Source: Acanthococcus lagerstroemiae
Lineage: Eukaryota > Arthropoda > Insecta > Hemiptera > Eriococcidae
NCBI GenBank assembly: GCA_031841125.1
Contig: JAJSSI010000010.1
Location: 689,001-753,000 of the forward strand
Length of the DNA: 64,000 nt
Direction of reading: 5' to 3'
Below are positions 43,364 through 54,443 of the stretch, one piece after another (the first letter of the stretch is position 1; every line of letters begins with the position of its first letter). Position numbers and translations under genes: made by a program. The notes under the pieces are model-generated. The model was not told the origin of the DNA, did no database searches, and saw only the letters and a list, made by a program, of their open reading frames with translations.

Positions 43364-45160
43364 ATGACGTTATTTCAATATATTCTTGTTTTTATTTTCG
43401 GAAGTGCGATGTACTTACTGAGTGTTCATGCCGCGACCCCCAATGTGGGGCACATTTCCGAGACCCTTTTGAAAAATGAGATGTTTACGTATGACGGATT
43501 TTGGTTTCCATCGGAAAATGAAAAATCGTTTGTTGCATTGTTCCATGACCAATGTCGTTCTTCAAACGATTCTTTCGTTTGTGACGAAGACACATTCTGT
43601 GTGTGTTTCACTCAAGACGGTCCTTCATCTAAATCGGCTGCCACTTTAATGTCGTGTGTCCATAGGTAAGCTGTCTAATTTACTGTCTCCCTTAAATCAT
43701 GATTCTGTAGGTATTATCGTCAAGTTCAATAACAAACCGTGTACTATACGCATATTTTTACAGGGTGAACAAGTTGTACTACAGCAGTAAAGAGTACATC
43801 TACTACGGTCTGCTTTTTCCCAGATACAAGGAACACGTTGTATACGAAAATTACAGAAATGTGTGTCTCACCGAATGGAAATACTCACATTTTAACAAAT
43901 TGCATAATGTATTCTTTTGTGGTAATTCACGACCTGTGCTTAGGCATTTGTCCATAAATCGCCTTAAAAGGTATGTAATTGCCTACCTGTAGAACAGTAA
44001 CTTGTAAATCCGCCAGCAATAACAAGTTGTCAATTACATACTGTATACAAAAAAGTTTTGAGATTGCGCGTTAGCAGTAGCAGACAAAAAGAGAAAGAGG
44101 GGAGGAGGAGTGAGAGTGAAAGAGGGGCAGAAAGAGAGAGATGGCTGAATGACGGATGAAAATGTATTTTTTAAATAATAATGGTATTCAATTTTGGGCA
44201 TACAGAACACATAGCCTAACTAATAACGGTAATAACAGTAGATGGGTGGATGCGTACAATGGTCTCCGACCAATTTATCTCACACGTATGATGTTATTGA
44301 TTCTACTCATTTTTATACACATTCAGGATTCCTGATCTCGATGAGCCGGGCCAACCGTTTTATGACGAAACTAGAGGCATACTAGAGGATTTTGATTACA
44401 GTGAACTCAGCTATATGTTTCTTCGTTTAGAGATAATATACACAACAACAGTAGGCAAAGTGAAAGAAAAGGACAACATCAAAAACGACGGAGAACCGCA
44501 CTGGCGAATAATCTTTGATAACAGAGTTGTACAACGAGTTAATGTAGTAACAATGTTAAATACTTTTGGAGCGATAGTGTACAACGACGTTATGCCCGCT
44601 GATTTCCAAAATTTGGGTGTATACCTTGAAGTGTGGGAGGACACAAGTCTGCATTATGTCATAGAAATAAGCCCTACAAAAAATTCTGAATCGATTGAAC
44701 AGAAGAAACAAGAAGCAAACAGTACAGTTTAGTATCAATATTTCTATTTTGTAATTGTACATACAACACGTAGCGGAAATATTTCTTTATAATATTTTGA
44801 CTTTTACAGGTACAGAATGCTGAAATCGGCAAAGCAAACAAATTCAATATGGAGGAATTGGGACTGTTTCAACCAGAAAAATTTGCCGTAGCAAGAGAAC
44901 AATTTTCAAGGCAGGATGTACTGCAGCCCACAGGGCTCGCTCTAAACGAATTACGTATTGCGAGATACAAGAGAAACACTTCCTGGAAACTATTATTCTT
45001 AGTTCCGACTTACAATTTACTTCCTGCGGATATTAAGGATTACACTGTAAAATTTGGAAGGATGATAAGACCACCATGGTACCTCAGTCGTCTAGCAACA
45101 GAGTACACAAAGGATGGCCCGCAACAGAGAATAAATCTCATTGCGGAGTTTGCAAAATAG
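43364..45160 (+). CDS. Spliced secreted-protein gene of unknown function
   Basis: Exon 1 (43364-43666) starts with a clear signal peptide, MTLFQYILVFIFGSAMYLLS with VHA before the likely cut, followed by a cysteine-containing region ending SCVHR. Exon 2 (43765-43971: KLYYSSKEYIYYGLLFPRYK) and exon 3 (from 44,327: IPDLDEPGQPFYDETRGILE, WRIIFDNRVVQRVNVVTMLN) join in matching phase with GT/AG borders. Exon 3 can end at TAG 44,732. A further open block, 44,811-45,160 (MEELGLFQPEKFAVAREQF to LIAEFAK), follows an AG acceptor and would fit in phase only with a weak donor. I recognise no family. Intact splicing and a signal peptide suggest a real, possibly recently active gene carried in the large element. 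Confidence 0.6.
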
Positions 45161-45250
45161 GTAAGCGAACGCGAATTATAGCAAATACAATTGCATAAAC
45201 GATACAATTAAAACTAAATTTTATAGTACGCGCATTTTGGAAGCTGCTCC

Positions 45251-45765
45251 CTACGCTACTACAGTATTACATTTCTTCTTACGTTTCTTCAGTTCCTTAT
45301 AGATAAGAGGTTCACCTTCTACCATCATTAAATAATTCTTCATTTTCAGTTCAACGCACCACACAACAATAGTTTGTTTCATAAAAAAAGTATGTTCAAT
45401 ATAAATTCGTCCGAGCAAATAATGAATAGGTACAATTTTCTTGAAATAATCATGCAATCGATATAAATGACTTGTCTCAACTAATGGAACAGAACCTAGA
45501 CGCGCTCTTAATGTGGATGTTTTCTTGTTAGGGTCATGCAACAATTTCAATATCCACATAGAACTAGTTTCATCATGAGCAGTAGACAAAGAAACAAATT
45601 GTCCATAATTAAAATCGTAATTCTCAAGAATTTCTTCACATCTTCGTAAATTGGAACCCATTGCAGCTGGTAAAGTTGGTATTTTCACTGCACCCACGGA
45701 CTTCATAACAACTCGCTTCTCGCTTAGTGACATCCTTCTTCGTTGAAAGTGATCGTATCTAAATA
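45251..45765 (-). CDS. Unrecognised minus-strand gene (last exon)
   Basis: An open frame of at least 160 codons, with possible extension upstream to an AG acceptor near 45,765. It includes MKSVGAVKIPTLPAAMGSNL, MWILKLLHDPNKKTSTLRAR and a lysine-rich end KELKKRKKKCNTVVA. The sequence looks protein-like but matches no family I know. It converges on the secreted-protein gene with about 90 bp between their ends. Confidence 0.45.
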
Positions 45766-45899
45766 AAATATACGTTAAAACATTTCATTGATCCCACTTT
45801 GGAGTATGTACAATATTCAAATGTGAAGTACAGTATGTAGGGTCCTTTCAAACGACGCATGCTAACTCATAAATCTAATCCCAGTTTGAAATATCTATT

Positions 45900-46859
45900 T
45901 GAATGTGCCATACGCAAGATGTTGTACGATACTTGTAATTATTTACGTGAGAGCAGAACTGCGAACCATACGTCAAAAAAAAAAAGAACTGAGTAGACCA
46001 AATAATTACGAATATCGTACAAGAGGTTATGGGACCAAAGTAATTCATATACTAAGCTACAATTTTCAACTTACCAATTTTTTAAACGACAAAATATACT
46101 GGAGAGAGTTTAAAGTAATCACGTTCAATTAGCTATCCGACTGTGAGTCCGAATATTCTTTCATTGATTACACCTAAATTGATAAGATGCATAATTATTC
46201 CGTCAGCCTCCACTCTCTACATTACTTCATGATATAACGTTATAAAGATAATATTTTTCCAAATGTTACAGGTCTAGCAAACGCAACAGCAAAAATCGAA
46301 GTACACGCAGTCGTCGCAGTCATCCTATTCTTTTGTTAGCTGCTTCATAGGAACGAACGCTGTACCCAAGATGTCTCTTTACTATACCGTACATGTTATT
46401 TTCGCAGTATTTTCGAAACAACAGCCAAGGTTTGTTCACTTACCGCTTAAAATACGAATATTGGTCTCGCTTTGATCACTAGACTCCTTCAATAATACAG
46501 CACGCATCACGACATTTACCATAAATTAAAATATGAAATTGAAATAATATACTGATAAGTTTATTTATTTTTGTTTCACCGTGAACCAACCAGGATTCAT
46601 GCCATCGGTAACAGTCAGCTGTTTGACGCGGACGAACGCTACCAGCTGTACGCAACGACTTTCGATGGCAAGGACGCACATCTTGCAGTGTTACTCATTG
46701 ACACACTTTAATTTTACCTTTCGCATTAAGCTGTACTACATTTCGGTTCGAGTGGAGAAAAAGAGCGTTCGCCTCGTTCCACAATGAAACTATTTTCTTA
46801 ATAACGTGCACTAAAAATACTAATATCACGCTTTTTTGACGATCTGCAATCTATTATAA
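45900..46859. other. No gene recognised; diverged dispersed repeats
   Basis: Words such as CAGCTGCTT, GAACGAACGCTGTAC (46,350) and GCGGACGAACGCTACCAGC (46,628) recur in altered form at 51,260-51,310. This suggests old repeats toward the right side of the large element. Confidence 0.4.
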
Positions 46860-46865
46860 TAAAAG

Positions 46866-46896
46866 ATTTCTTCATATTGAATGTGTGGATTTTTAA
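46866..46896 (-). pseudogene. Scrap similar to the MSV199-type gene
   Basis: The plus strand GATTTCTTCATATTGAATGT followed by GTGGATTTTTA nearly repeats the segment of the MSV199-type gene at about 38,867-38,897. Only about 30 bp remain. Confidence 0.4.
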
Positions 46897-46899
46897 AAA

Positions 46900-47280
46900 T
46901 GGGGCAACGAAAAAACGAACGTAAATTACTACGACATAAGCTTGACACAACTGCGATCTGCTATTACTTATAGTTGTAGACTGTATGAGTATTAAGTATA
47001 CTTGTAGTACTAATGAGGATTTTTATAAATGGAAATTATTCACTAAATATTTTCTTACTGTGACCAAAGTTTTGTATTCCGATTTATTCTAGGTGGAGGG
47101 GGAGGGAAGTCTTCTTTTGTACGGTGGGGTAAAACAATTATATATGCCTATGTCCGCGCGCAAGCTAAGTCCGCCGCTGAATTTTGTACACTTTTTTTTA
47201 TTGCCACTGTCCTCGTGTCTTCTGTCATGCACCCTCGATTGTGTTGCAGTGTAACAGATATATCTTTACATTGACGATTT
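46900..47280. other. No gene recognised
   Basis: Spacer before the 300-bp satellite array. No motif seen. Confidence 0.35.
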
Positions 47281-47284
47281 CAGA

Positions 47285-49530
47285 ACCGTCGTCAAAATTT
47301 ATTCACAGGCTATTTTCCGAGCCGCTATAGCCCTCGCCATCATTATAACCACATTTTTTACTATATCTCGGCAACGGAGGGTCAGCGCCTGATTTGGTCG
47401 ACGAATTCGAACTCGGCGCGAAACATTTAGTAGGATAAGGTGGCTATCTCAGTATTTTAGAAATTCGAAAATTCTCAAAATTTCTCCATACTATACATCA
47501 GGCATTATTTTGGGCGAAAAAATTATCCGAGATCTTCGACTCAATTGTTTACGATCATTTCGAATTCGGCGTTCAAATTTCGCGGCGACGCTCCGTTCTC
47601 AAGATACCCTCGAAAACGTTGGAAAAATTGGTCAATTTGGGTGAAAAAATGAGTGTAGCTCAATTTTGACAACGGATTTGAATTCGCCTCAAAAAATTGA
47701 GCAATTAGCACACGCGCCAACGCCGAAGCTCACCATAAATTTTGTGGCCCGAAAAAGGACATGATGTATAGTATGGAGAAATTTTAAAAATTCGAAAAAA
47801 CCAAAAATCTTGAAATAAAGACTGTTTTTGAACCAATTTTTCACGCTGAGTTTGAATTGGGTGTTCAAATTCGGCAGGGACGCTCCGTTCTCGGGATACA
47901 CTCGTAAGTATTGGTCAATTTGGATGAAAAAATGACTGCAGCTCAATTTTGACGACAGCACCAGCGCCGACGCCAAATCTCTCCGAAAATATTTTTGCCC
48001 AGAAAAAAACATGATTTAATTTTGAAAAATTCTCAAAATCCGAAAAAAATAAAAATTTTGAATTAAAGACTGTTTTTGACTCAATTTTACGCGCTGAGTT
48101 CGAATTCGTCGACCAAATCAGGCGCCGGTCTTCCGTTGCCGAGATACAGTCAAAAATGTGGTTACACTGGGGGCGGGGTCTATACTGGGTCAGAAATAGC
48201 CTATGAATCAATTTTGACAAGGGTTTTGAATTCGCCTCGGCATTTCGAATCTATTTCACCGGGTCCGGTCCCCGATGCTCTCGGAAAATTTTTCCGCCCA
48301 AAAAAATGCCTGTTGTTAGTTAGTATGGAGAAATTTTCAAAACTTTCGAAATTCTAAAAAGATGAGATAACCACAAACACCAACTCAATTTTTCGCGCTG
48401 AGTTCGAATTCAACGACCAAATCAGGCGCTGACCCCCCGTTGCCGAGATATAGTAAAAAATGTGGTTATAATGATGGCGAGGGCTATAGCGGCTCGGAAA
48501 ATAGCCTATGAATAAATTTTGACGACGATTCTGAAATCGTCTCGGCATTTCGATTCTATTTCGCCAGAACCGCGCCCCGAAGCTCGCCGAAAATTTTTTC
48601 GCCCCCAAAAAATGCCTGATGTTATATATGGTCTTGAGAAATTTTCATAATTTTAGAAATTCCAAATAGATAAGATAACAACAAATTCCTACTCAGTTTT
48701 CGCGCTGAGTTCGAATTCGTCGACCAAATCAGGCGCTGACCCTCCGTGGCCGAGATACAGTCAAAAATGAGGTTATACTGGGGGCCGGTTCTATACGGGG
48801 TCAGAAATGGCCTGTGAATCAATTTTGTTGACGGTTTAGTATTCGTCTCGGCATTTCGAATATATTTCACCGGGTCCGGGCCTCGAACTCTCGGAAAATT
48901 TTTTCGCTCAAAAAAATGCCGGATGTACGGGTGGAGAAATTTTCAAAATTTTCGAAATTGCTAAAAAATGGGATAACAACAAATTCCTACTCAAGTTTTC
49001 GCACTGAGTTCGAATTCGTCGACCAAATCAGGCGCTGAACCTCCGTTGCAGAGATACAGTCAAAAATGTGGTTATAATGGCGGCGAGGGGTATACTGGCT
49101 CAGAAAGAGCCTGTAAATCAATTTTGACGACGGTTCTGAATTCGTCTCGGCATTTCGATTCTATTTCGCCGGCTCCGGGCCCCGAAACACTCGGAAAATT
49201 TTTCGCCCAAAAAAATGCCTGAGGTACGTATGGAGAAATTTTCAAAATTATCGAAATTTTAAATAGATGAGATAACAAGAAATTCCTACTCAATTTTTCG
49301 CGCTGAGTTCGAATTCGTCGACCAAATCAGACGCTGACCCTCCGTGGCCGAGATACAGTCAAAAATGTGGCTAAACTGGGGGCCGGGGCTATACGGGGTC
49401 AGAAATAGCCTGTGAATCAATTTTGACGACGGTTCTGAATTCGTCTCGGCATTTCGAATCTATTTCACCGGGTACGGGCCCGAAGCTCTCGGAAAATATT
49501 TTCGCCCAAAAAATGCCTGATGTATATTTA
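47285..49530. repeat. Satellite array, unit about 300 bp, with one inverted unit
   Basis: The marker GACCAAATCAGGCGCT occurs at about 48,111, 48,416, 48,722 and 49,022, and with one change (CAGACGCT) at 49,319, giving units of 297-306 bp. Each unit also has GCCGAGATACAGTCAAAAATG, GAATTCGTCTCGGCATTTCG and AAAAAATGCCTGA. At 47,285-47,440 the same block is in the opposite orientation, so the array begins with an inverted copy. Confidence 0.9.
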
Positions 49531-49539
49531 TGGTATGGA

Positions 49540-50560
49540 ACCCCAATCTTCATTTGGGGGGCCAACATGTCCGTGGACGGGAGGCGGCACAAATTCTGGG
49601 ACTTCGGAGCACAATTAGCACAAATAAAATACAAATTTGTGCCACTATTTTTTAGACCTCACGTTTGCTTGAGGGGGGGGGGGGCTAACATTTTATTTTT
49701 GGCTGTAGGTCCAAGGAAGGGGGCACAAATTGTCGGAACCTCGAGCACATTTAGTTCAAATTAGGTAAAAATTCGTGCCGCCACACGCGAGCCCCCACCC
49801 CTCCCTGGGGGGGGGGTCGTGGCCCATATCCACACTGTTTTTACTTTCACCACGGGTTTCTTCGTTATCATTGTTGCCAAATCCGATGCGCAAAAACAAA
49901 AGTGTCGTTGCCTGAAACTATCGCACTTTCGCCTCATGAGTTTAAAAAAAGTATGAACAAAGACAACAAAACTTTGGATAGAATGGGTGTATACCTCCCA
50001 AAATTGGGGTAGGATATGAGATACCGTGAAAAGAACCTGAAAAATGAATTCGGTGACAGCAGAAACCAGTTAATCTCTCCTTTTGAAGATCCTTTTTTTA
50101 AAATATCATAATTTTTCCAGACCCCCCAAATTGAGCACTGGACTGTGAGCCCAGAAAATGCGGCACAAATTCTGAGACCTCGGAGCACAATTAGCACAAA
50201 TTACGATAAAATTTGTGCCGCTAATTCCAACCCCCTATCTTCATTTGGTGTGTGCCAACATTTCTCTGCCCCCAAACTTTTCATTAAGATGTAGATCCAC
50301 GGGAGGCGGCACAAATTCTGGGACTTTAGAGCACAATTAGCACAAATAAAATACAAATTTGTGCCGCTAATTCCAACTCCCTATCTTCATTTGGGGGGGG
50401 GCCAACATTTCCCTGGCCCCCCAAACCTTTTTTTAAAATGTAGACCCACGGGAGGCGGCACAAATTCTGGGACTTCGGAGCACAATTAGCACAAATTACA
50501 ATAGAATTTGTGCCGCTAATTCCAACCCCCTACCTCATTTGGGGGGGGGGCGTAGAAATA
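49540..50560. repeat. Tandem repeats of about 140-160 bp
   Basis: GGAGGCGGCACAAATTCTGG is followed by GACTTCGGAGCACAATTAGC and AAATTTGTGCCGCTAATTCC. Copies lie at about 49,578, 50,160 (partial), 50,297 and 50,453, separated by G-runs after TCATTTGG. Confidence 0.85.
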
Positions 50561-51024
50561 CAGCCAAATTAGACACAGCTGGGACTGGTAGTATCGGTAT
50601 TCTGATCCGTTTCGGCTGTTCCTTCCTCCTGCTCATATTTTCGAGGCACGGATTCTATTCACAAAATCACGCATTAAATTATTAATATTTCTGTAAAATT
50701 TTCATACTGTCAGTTAAAACTTCGCAAGGATGCTTACCAACTCGACAAATAAATGCAGTCCGTCACGTACAATTTTACAGAATCAAAACCATAACCAACA
50801 GCCAAAATAATTATACTGATAAGACCCATTCAAAATAATACATAATCACAACATTTACGAGCGCCGAAGAATGCCTCACAGTACACTTTTTATGCACTCC
50901 TCCCGTGTTATTTTTTACGAAAAATTAATTTACGTACGCAGATCCTCTTAATAATTACAGTATTTTCATTCTTTACATGTTTTAGGCTGAACCAACCATA
51001 GGCGGCAAATTTGTGGGTGCTCCG
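50561..51024. other. No gene recognised
   Basis: AT-rich spacer between tandem arrays. No motif seen. Confidence 0.35.
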
Positions 51025-51095
51025 GGGCTCGAGCACCCCTTGGGATTTTTTGAGCACCCCTTGGGATTTTTTGAGCACCCCTTGGGAAATTCCTC
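51025..51095. repeat. Three copies of a 23-bp unit
   Basis: GAGCACCCCTTGGGATTTTT units in tandem, with a fourth partial copy near 51,180. Confidence 0.9.
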
Positions 51096-51366
51096 AAAAA
51101 TAAAAAATTCATTACATTAAGATCTTCTTTGCCAAATTTTTCCCCCCTCCCCTCTAAATTCACGTTATAAAATTTTGTTCGAGCACCCCTTGGGAAAATT
51201 GTAAGTTGCCGCCGTTGGAACCAACAGAGAAGGAAGCCACGTTTGTATTCTTTCGTTATTCAATCAGCTGCTTTACGCCGACCAACGCTGTAGAGAAGAA
51301 CGCACGTCTCGTAGTATTTACTCACACACTCTACTTCTAGGATTAGCTATTTTTAGAAAAGCTGGT

Positions 51367-51690
51367 TGCCAAGTTTCGGTGCCTGTTGGCATGTTATTTC
51401 GATTCAATTCGATAAAATACACTGGTGCCTGAACCTCTTGCAAGTAAATAATTTGTATAACAGCGAACGCGATCTGGTTAAAAACACTGCGCACTAATTT
51501 GTATATGAGTATGGAAATACCACCCTATAGGCACCAACGCTATTTTTGGTATATCGCATGTAGATAGCATTACTAGCCATTTGCGATCATTCCCATTGAA
51601 AAACGTTGTGGCACCAATTTTTGGTGCCTGAACGAAATTTTTGGTGCCACAATACCATTTAACCTTACGTTTTGGTGCTTCAATGACTGA
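51367..51690. repeat. Right GGCACCA-type subterminal repeats
   Basis: TGGTGCCTG, TAGGCACCAAC, TGGCACCAA, TGGTGCCAC and TGGTGCTTC recur. The outermost ones are oriented opposite to those at 25,990-26,125. Confidence 0.6.
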
Positions 51691-51693
51691 AAG

Positions 51694-51696
<3 letters not shown>

Positions 51697-51781
<85 letters not shown>

Positions 51782-51790
51782 ATATATATG
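51697..51790. repeat. (TA)n microsatellite at the right edge
   Basis: Nearly pure TA repeat of about 94 bp. Tyr-Ile open frames over it are artefacts. Confidence 0.95.
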
Positions 51791-52201
51791 CCTTATGCAT
51801 GGGAAAATGTGGATGTTGCTCAAAGAATTTTCAATTATCGACTCTCGGGTGCCAGACAAGTTATTGAAAACACATTTGGTATACTTGCTGCGCGGTTTAT
51901 AATTCTTCATAAATCAATCAAATTGTACCCCCATAAAGTTACTTCGATTGTTTGTGCTATTTGTGCCTTGCATAATTTCTTGTTGACTCGATCAGGTCAT
52001 TTATACGCACCAAGACAATTTGTTGATTATGAGAATGACAATTGGCTACTTATTCAAGGTGAGTGGCGGGAAGTTGATTTAGTACTGGAACCTTTAGAAA
52101 ATGTTCCAAGACGAGGAGATGCAGGAAAACCTTTTAAAGAAGAATTTAAAGAATATTTTATGAATGAGGGGCAGCTTCCTTGGCAACATAAGTACGTATA
52201 A
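51791..52201 (+). pseudogene. Second Harbinger transposase, 3' part
   Basis: The frame starts directly after the TA tract with PYAWENVDVAQRIFNYRLSG, then ARQVIENTFGILAARF carrying the catalytic glutamate, and CAICALHNFLLT. It ends LPWQHKYV with TAA at 52,201. This continues the transposase interrupted near 25,803. About 17 residues, including the second catalytic aspartate, are absent from both halves. Confidence 0.85.
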
Positions 52202-52511
52202 AATGTTCTAGTGAAAATGGGGGGTAATTTATTGAATTGAAGGAAATGTAACTTATTGAAGGGCGGATACTTTATTAAATTGAAGGAAGTGTAATTTATT
52301 GAAGTATTATAAGAATAAATAATTAGCAATTAGCAACTGTATACAATTATTCATTTATTTGTTTTTGTTTGATAATAATTAAGAGTTCATCTCCTCATTA
52401 TTGTCCGTCAGTGCTCAGTATTACAAACAACCAAAAAGTAAATTGTCTTAAATTTATAAATTGAGTAGATGGTGTAAACAACAAAAATACAATGAAAAAA
52501 TACTTTTAATA
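52202..52511. other. No gene recognised
   Basis: 3' flank of the Harbinger transposase. Contains two diverged copies of an AACTTATTGAAGGG-type word. No coding feature. Confidence 0.4.
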
Positions 52512-52513
52512 AT

Positions 52514-52777
52514 TTTTATAGGAAGTCTTTAAGAACTATCATTTTCTTCAATGATAATGTTATCTTGGAATAAAAAAGTTCATCGCCTGCTTCGATTAAA
52601 ATTTGACAAATTTTCTTTTTAGTCTGAGAAAAAATAACAGCATTATGGCTCTTCATAGAACGCAACTCGTTGGCTACGAACTCCCCAAATGTACTACATT
52701 CGTCGGGTGATATGTAATATCGAACGATTCCTTCAACTTCCCCGCATTGTAATTTCTTTCGTAATTTTTTCAATATC
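52514..52777 (-). pseudogene. C-terminal exon resembling a Harbinger Myb/MADF partner
   Basis: After an AG acceptor near 52,780 the minus strand reads CSTFGEFVANELRSMKSHNA and SQTKKKICQILIEAGDEL, the short helical tail seen in MADF/BESS-like and Harbinger partner proteins. It would be convergent with the transposase, as in the first Harbinger element. No DNA-binding exon was found upstream. Confidence 0.4.
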
Positions 52778-52964
52778 TACATGAAATGAAACGTTTCAAT
52801 AATTAAGTTGATTAAAATTTGAGGCCCCCCCCCCCTGATCCCGATGCTTAGGTTTACCGGATTATACTCGGGTGTAAAGGGTTTAAAGAGGGTGTATTCA
52901 GCAGTAAGCCCGGTTTCTACCCTGGAACACCCTTGGAAGCCCAGGGGAAAAAGGGGAGAAAGAG

Positions 52965-53175
52965 GTTTTGTTCCGGGTAGTCATCGCTGATTGGTTGAAA
53001 TAGGGTATAAACCGGGTGTAAAGTGGGCTGAAAAAGGGTAGATTTTCCGCGGGTGTAAAAAGGAGAGAAAAAGGGCTTATTCCGGGTAGTCGTCGCTGAT
53101 TGGTTGAAATTGGGGAATAAACTGTGGGTAAAGTGGGCGGGAAAAGGGTGGTTTTCCCGCGGGTGTAAAACGGGT
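52965..53175. repeat. Two tandem copies of a unit of about 109 bp
   Basis: CGGGTAGTCATCGCTGATTG and CGGGTAGTCGTCGCTGATTG start units at about 52,974 and 53,083. Both end in CGCGGGTGTAAAA. Confidence 0.85.
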
Positions 53176-53239
53176 GTTTCATTAAGCATCCGGCGAACTA
53201 TAAGTATATTGTAAAATTTTCTCACCTCAGTTTTTCTTC

Positions 53240-54099
53240 GTTTAAAATTCACTGACGCTTTTGGAAGGCCATAATCGGGAAAATAAACGATTTTGCAAAG
53301 TCTGATTTTCTTTGGACAATCCATTTTTTTCGTATTTCGTAGCCGGAATCGTGTTTTTTTGCCAATGGGATGATCATTCTATCAAATAAAAATAAAATTT
53401 CATTGTTCGGAATACAGTACTTAACACAGAAATCAATAGAAATACAAACTAGGTGAGTAAATGGTAACTTCGTAATTTTCTTTCGAATAGTTTTTTTATA
53501 AACTTGGGGATCATCCTTCGTTTCATAGTATTTTACACCATAAGCACAATTTAGGAGAGAGACATCCACTTTGGTGAACGGATGGCCAAAATATGAAATT
53601 CTAATTCCTTCTCGGACATGTTCAAAATGCACAGCACCTATACATTGAAAATTACCATAACAGTAAAGATATGTGAGGTAAGAAATTTAAATACCTCGAT
53701 AAAGGATAGTCTTACCATTCAAAGTATGCGACGATCTAATTGAATACGTTTCTTTGTGTTTTTTTAGTTTGGTAACAATAGAGGAAACAGTTTCATTTTC
53801 CACAAAACCACTGAGCAACTTACCCTCTATTTCAACACCTTTCAAATTGAATAAATTTTGATAAACGGATGACATGACAATTTCATTAATTTTTGGTATA
53901 AAAGATGTTTGAAAATGCAAGAATTTCGACGAAGTTTGATAGCTCGATAATGAAGACGATGAAAAGGTGATGAAGTTGTTATCAGAACATTGATAAGTGT
54001 ACAAGATTCAATTCCCACACGACCGAACACAACAATTCGCAGTTCGTTCGCCGATGTTCCAACATATGTGTCAATATAACGATCCTCCTTATTGTTCAT
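53240..54099 (-). CDS. Unrecognised multi-exon minus-strand gene
   Basis: Open blocks lie at about 53,870-53,710 (MSSVYQNLFNLKGVEIEGKL, then ENETVSSIVTKLKKHKETYS, ending at a GT donor) and 53,632-53,390 (HFEHVREGIRISYFGHPFTK, VDVSLLNCAYGVKYYETKDD, THLVCISIDFCVKYCIPNNE). They look protein-coding and spliced, but I recognise no domain. The gene might belong with the exon at 52,514-52,777. Function unknown. Confidence 0.4.
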
Positions 54100-54120
54100 A
54101 CAGAAGGCTACCTATAGTAT

Positions 54121-54140
54121 TACTTTTTTTTTTTTTTTTT
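54121..54140. repeat. Poly-T tract
   Basis: A run of about 18 T. Confidence 0.8.
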
Positions 54141-54443
54141 TGTAACTGATAGTATTTACTTCACATTGTGCTTCTCTCGGCTTCTTCACTTTTTGTTGCA
54201 AATGTTCTGGAAATTCTGGAAAGATAGAAGTACCATCTCTGGTTTTAATAGCCTTAAAACATGTTTTTCATTTTCAACATAATCCATATCTTGAAAATGA
54301 TCGCTACAAATTCGACTAGCATTACTTGGTTTGTAATTATTTCAACAAACAGCATGTATCCAAACCTTCAATACATTTGGACGGCTGAATGGAAACCTAC
54401 AATGCGTCATAATAATTATTAAAAAATAAATATTCATCTCCTA

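Larger units (their letters stand above)
25804..51790. mobile_element. Putative very large (about 26 kb) mobile element splitting a Harbinger transposase
   Basis: The two halves of one Harbinger transposase lie at 24,834-25,803 and 51,791-52,201 in the same orientation. Just inside, both edges carry a long (TA)n tract followed by inverted GGCACCA-type repeats, such as GGTATTGTAGCACCA at about 26,050 against GGTATTGTGGCACCA on the minus strand near 51,650. This is the pattern expected of the two ends of one element. The interior encodes a tyrosine recombinase, an MSV199-type gene and two unknown genes, plus later nested insertions. No exact terminal repeat or target duplication could be fixed, and about 125 bp left of the TA tract are unexplained. 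A composite of several insertions remains possible. Confidence 0.5.

Noticed and set aside
25804..51790. Maverick/Polinton or a whole endogenous virus
   Set aside because: No DNA polymerase B, packaging ATPase, protease, capsid or retroviral-type integrase is visible; only one virus-like gene family is present.
51573..51800. Tyr-Ile repeat frames over the TA tract
   Set aside because: Translation of a dinucleotide microsatellite.
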